From Scalindua sp964584595 (GTDB taxonomy: Bacteria; Planctomycetota; Brocadiia; Brocadiales; Scalinduaceae): a DNA stretch of 64,000 nt. Made by a program: the position numbers and the translations under genes. Of this stretch, positions 63,314 through 64,000 are shown piece by piece. Under the pieces are notes generated by a model. It was given only the letters and a program-made list of their open reading frames with translations. It had not been told where the DNA came from and ran no database searches. The stretch spans positions 62,001 to 126,000 of the forward strand of contig CAZPAM010000002.1 in assembly GCA_964584595.1 (NCBI GenBank), read 5' to 3'. Position 1 is the first letter of the stretch; each line of letters opens with the position of its first letter.

Positions 63314-64000
63314 AGATATTAAAGAAAACAATGTTTCCTGTAATGTTCTGTTTTCTGCTATCTAATCCTTGTATTGCTCAAGAGGCGGAAGAACATTTCA
63401 AGAGAGGAGTCGGTTATTTTGAAACAAGACTCATAGACAAGGCGATTGCTGAACTCAAAAAGGCTCTGCCTCTATTTAAAGAAGATCAAAAACAGATGAA
63501 GGCTGAAACATATGTAACACTTGCAAATGCATACAACAGGAAAGGGATACATAAAGCGGCAATTACTGCGTGTAAAAAAGCAATGGAGATCAATCCCAAC
63601 CTCGCCTATGCACATTATAATCTGGGATTTGCCTATAGAGAAGAGGGTAACGACAAACTGGCAAAGCAAGAATTTGCACTTTATGATGAACTATTAAAAC
63701 AAGAGGGTGAATATATTGAAATCCCTGAAAAACCAACCTCAGAGGAAATTGAGAAATATATTACCCTTGGTGATAATTATTTTAAAGAAGGTAAGTTTGA
63801 CGAATCTATTGCCGAATACAAGAAAGCCCTGGAAATAAAACCCCGTGATGATATTCTTAATAAACTTGGACAAGCTCATCAACAAAAGAGATTAGCAGGC
63901 AAACCTGAAGAACAGCCTGCGAAAATAGATACATTTACAAGCAAAAAGGCATTGGACGAAATGCCAGGGCTAGAGAGAGAACAGGAACTCTCAATAGAGG
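63310..64000 (+). CDS. Secreted tetratricopeptide-repeat protein, 3' end beyond the window
   Basis: Starts with GTG overlapping the previous stop as GTGA. The N-terminus (KILKKTMFPVMFCFLLSNP, then CIAQE) is a signal peptide with likely cleavage after CIA. At least three TPR motifs are visible: AYNRKGIHKAAITACKKAM, YNLGFAYREEGNDKLAKQEF and YFKEGKFDESIAEYKKAL. 230 codons are seen without a stop. TPRs mediate protein contacts; the partner may be the membrane protein upstream. Confidence 0.8.
   Translation, partial: MKILKKTMFPVMFCFLLSNPCIAQEAEEHFKRGVGYFETRLIDKAIAELKKALPLFKEDQKQMKAETYVTLANAYNRKGIHKAAITACKKAMEINPNLAYAHYNLGFAYREEGNDKLAKQEFALYDELLKQEGEYIEIPEKPTSEEIEKYITLGDNYFKEGKFDESIAEYKKALEIKPRDDILNKLGQAHQQKRLAGKPEEQPAKIDTFTSKKALDEMPGLEREQELSIE

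Noticed and set aside
1..64000. CRISPR array, transposase or integrase genes.
   Set aside because: No regularly spaced repeats and no recombinase-family protein were found in any frame I examined, including beside the direct repeats.

Overview
The window is AT-rich bacterial DNA. It most resembles a planctomycete, possibly a Brocadiales (anammox-type) lineage such as Candidatus Scalindua. This is inferred from a fused 3-dehydroquinate dehydratase/shikimate dehydrogenase, a SpoVG protein carrying a zinc ribbon, the low GC content and a NnrS/heme-copper-oxidase-like membrane protein with DUF1858 domains. There is no rRNA or marker-gene proof in the window.

Left part, 1-38.8 kb, almost all minus strand: a large surface-polysaccharide region. 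It starts with a CotH-family protein cut by the window edge, DUF4956, a flippase-like membrane protein and a methyltransferase. Next come a pyruvate-kinase/ATP-sulfurylase fusion and a sulfotransferase, then glycosyltransferases, a sulfatase-fold membrane enzyme and a Wzx-type flippase. A nonulosonic-acid (sialic/legionaminic type) block at 19.1-28.6 kb contains a CBS-nucleotidyltransferase, NeuA, radical SAM, NeuB, NeuC, WbqC, PIG-L, NeuD-like, aminotransferase and SDR genes. YfhO-like and GT39-like membrane proteins follow, then a B12-radical SAM protein. An EPS-type winged-helix regulator has two identical-arm palindromes in its own upstream region.

Middle, 38.9-51.8 kb, plus strand: aroDE-aroK, a membrane glycosyltransferase, a decayed wecB fragment and a GT2. 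Then comes the most striking block (44.2-51.6 kb): a methyltransferase, a CysC-like kinase, an SGNH protein, a PEP-synthase-like kinase, a class I glutamine amidotransferase, a cytidylyltransferase and a CDP-alcohol phosphotransferase. Four of these match, family for family, the Campylobacter jejuni Cj1415-Cj1418 pathway that makes cytidine diphosphoramidate for capsule O-methyl phosphoramidate. The block is bounded by direct repeats of the clpP 3' end (63 of 66 bases identical), so it looks like an inserted phosphoramidate module.

Right part, 51.8-64 kb: housekeeping genes. clpP and tig, tRNA-Gly and tRNA-Leu lie on the minus strand. An rmlA-like gene, rsmD, ispE, spoVG, ilvB, rsmE, a manC-like gene, a DUF1858/NnrS-like membrane protein and the start of a secreted TPR protein lie on the plus strand.

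Working together, the left and middle genes would make nucleotide-activated sugars (CMP-nonulosonate, dNDP/GDP sugars), assemble and flip a polysaccharide, and decorate it with sulfate, methyl and probably phosphoramidate groups.
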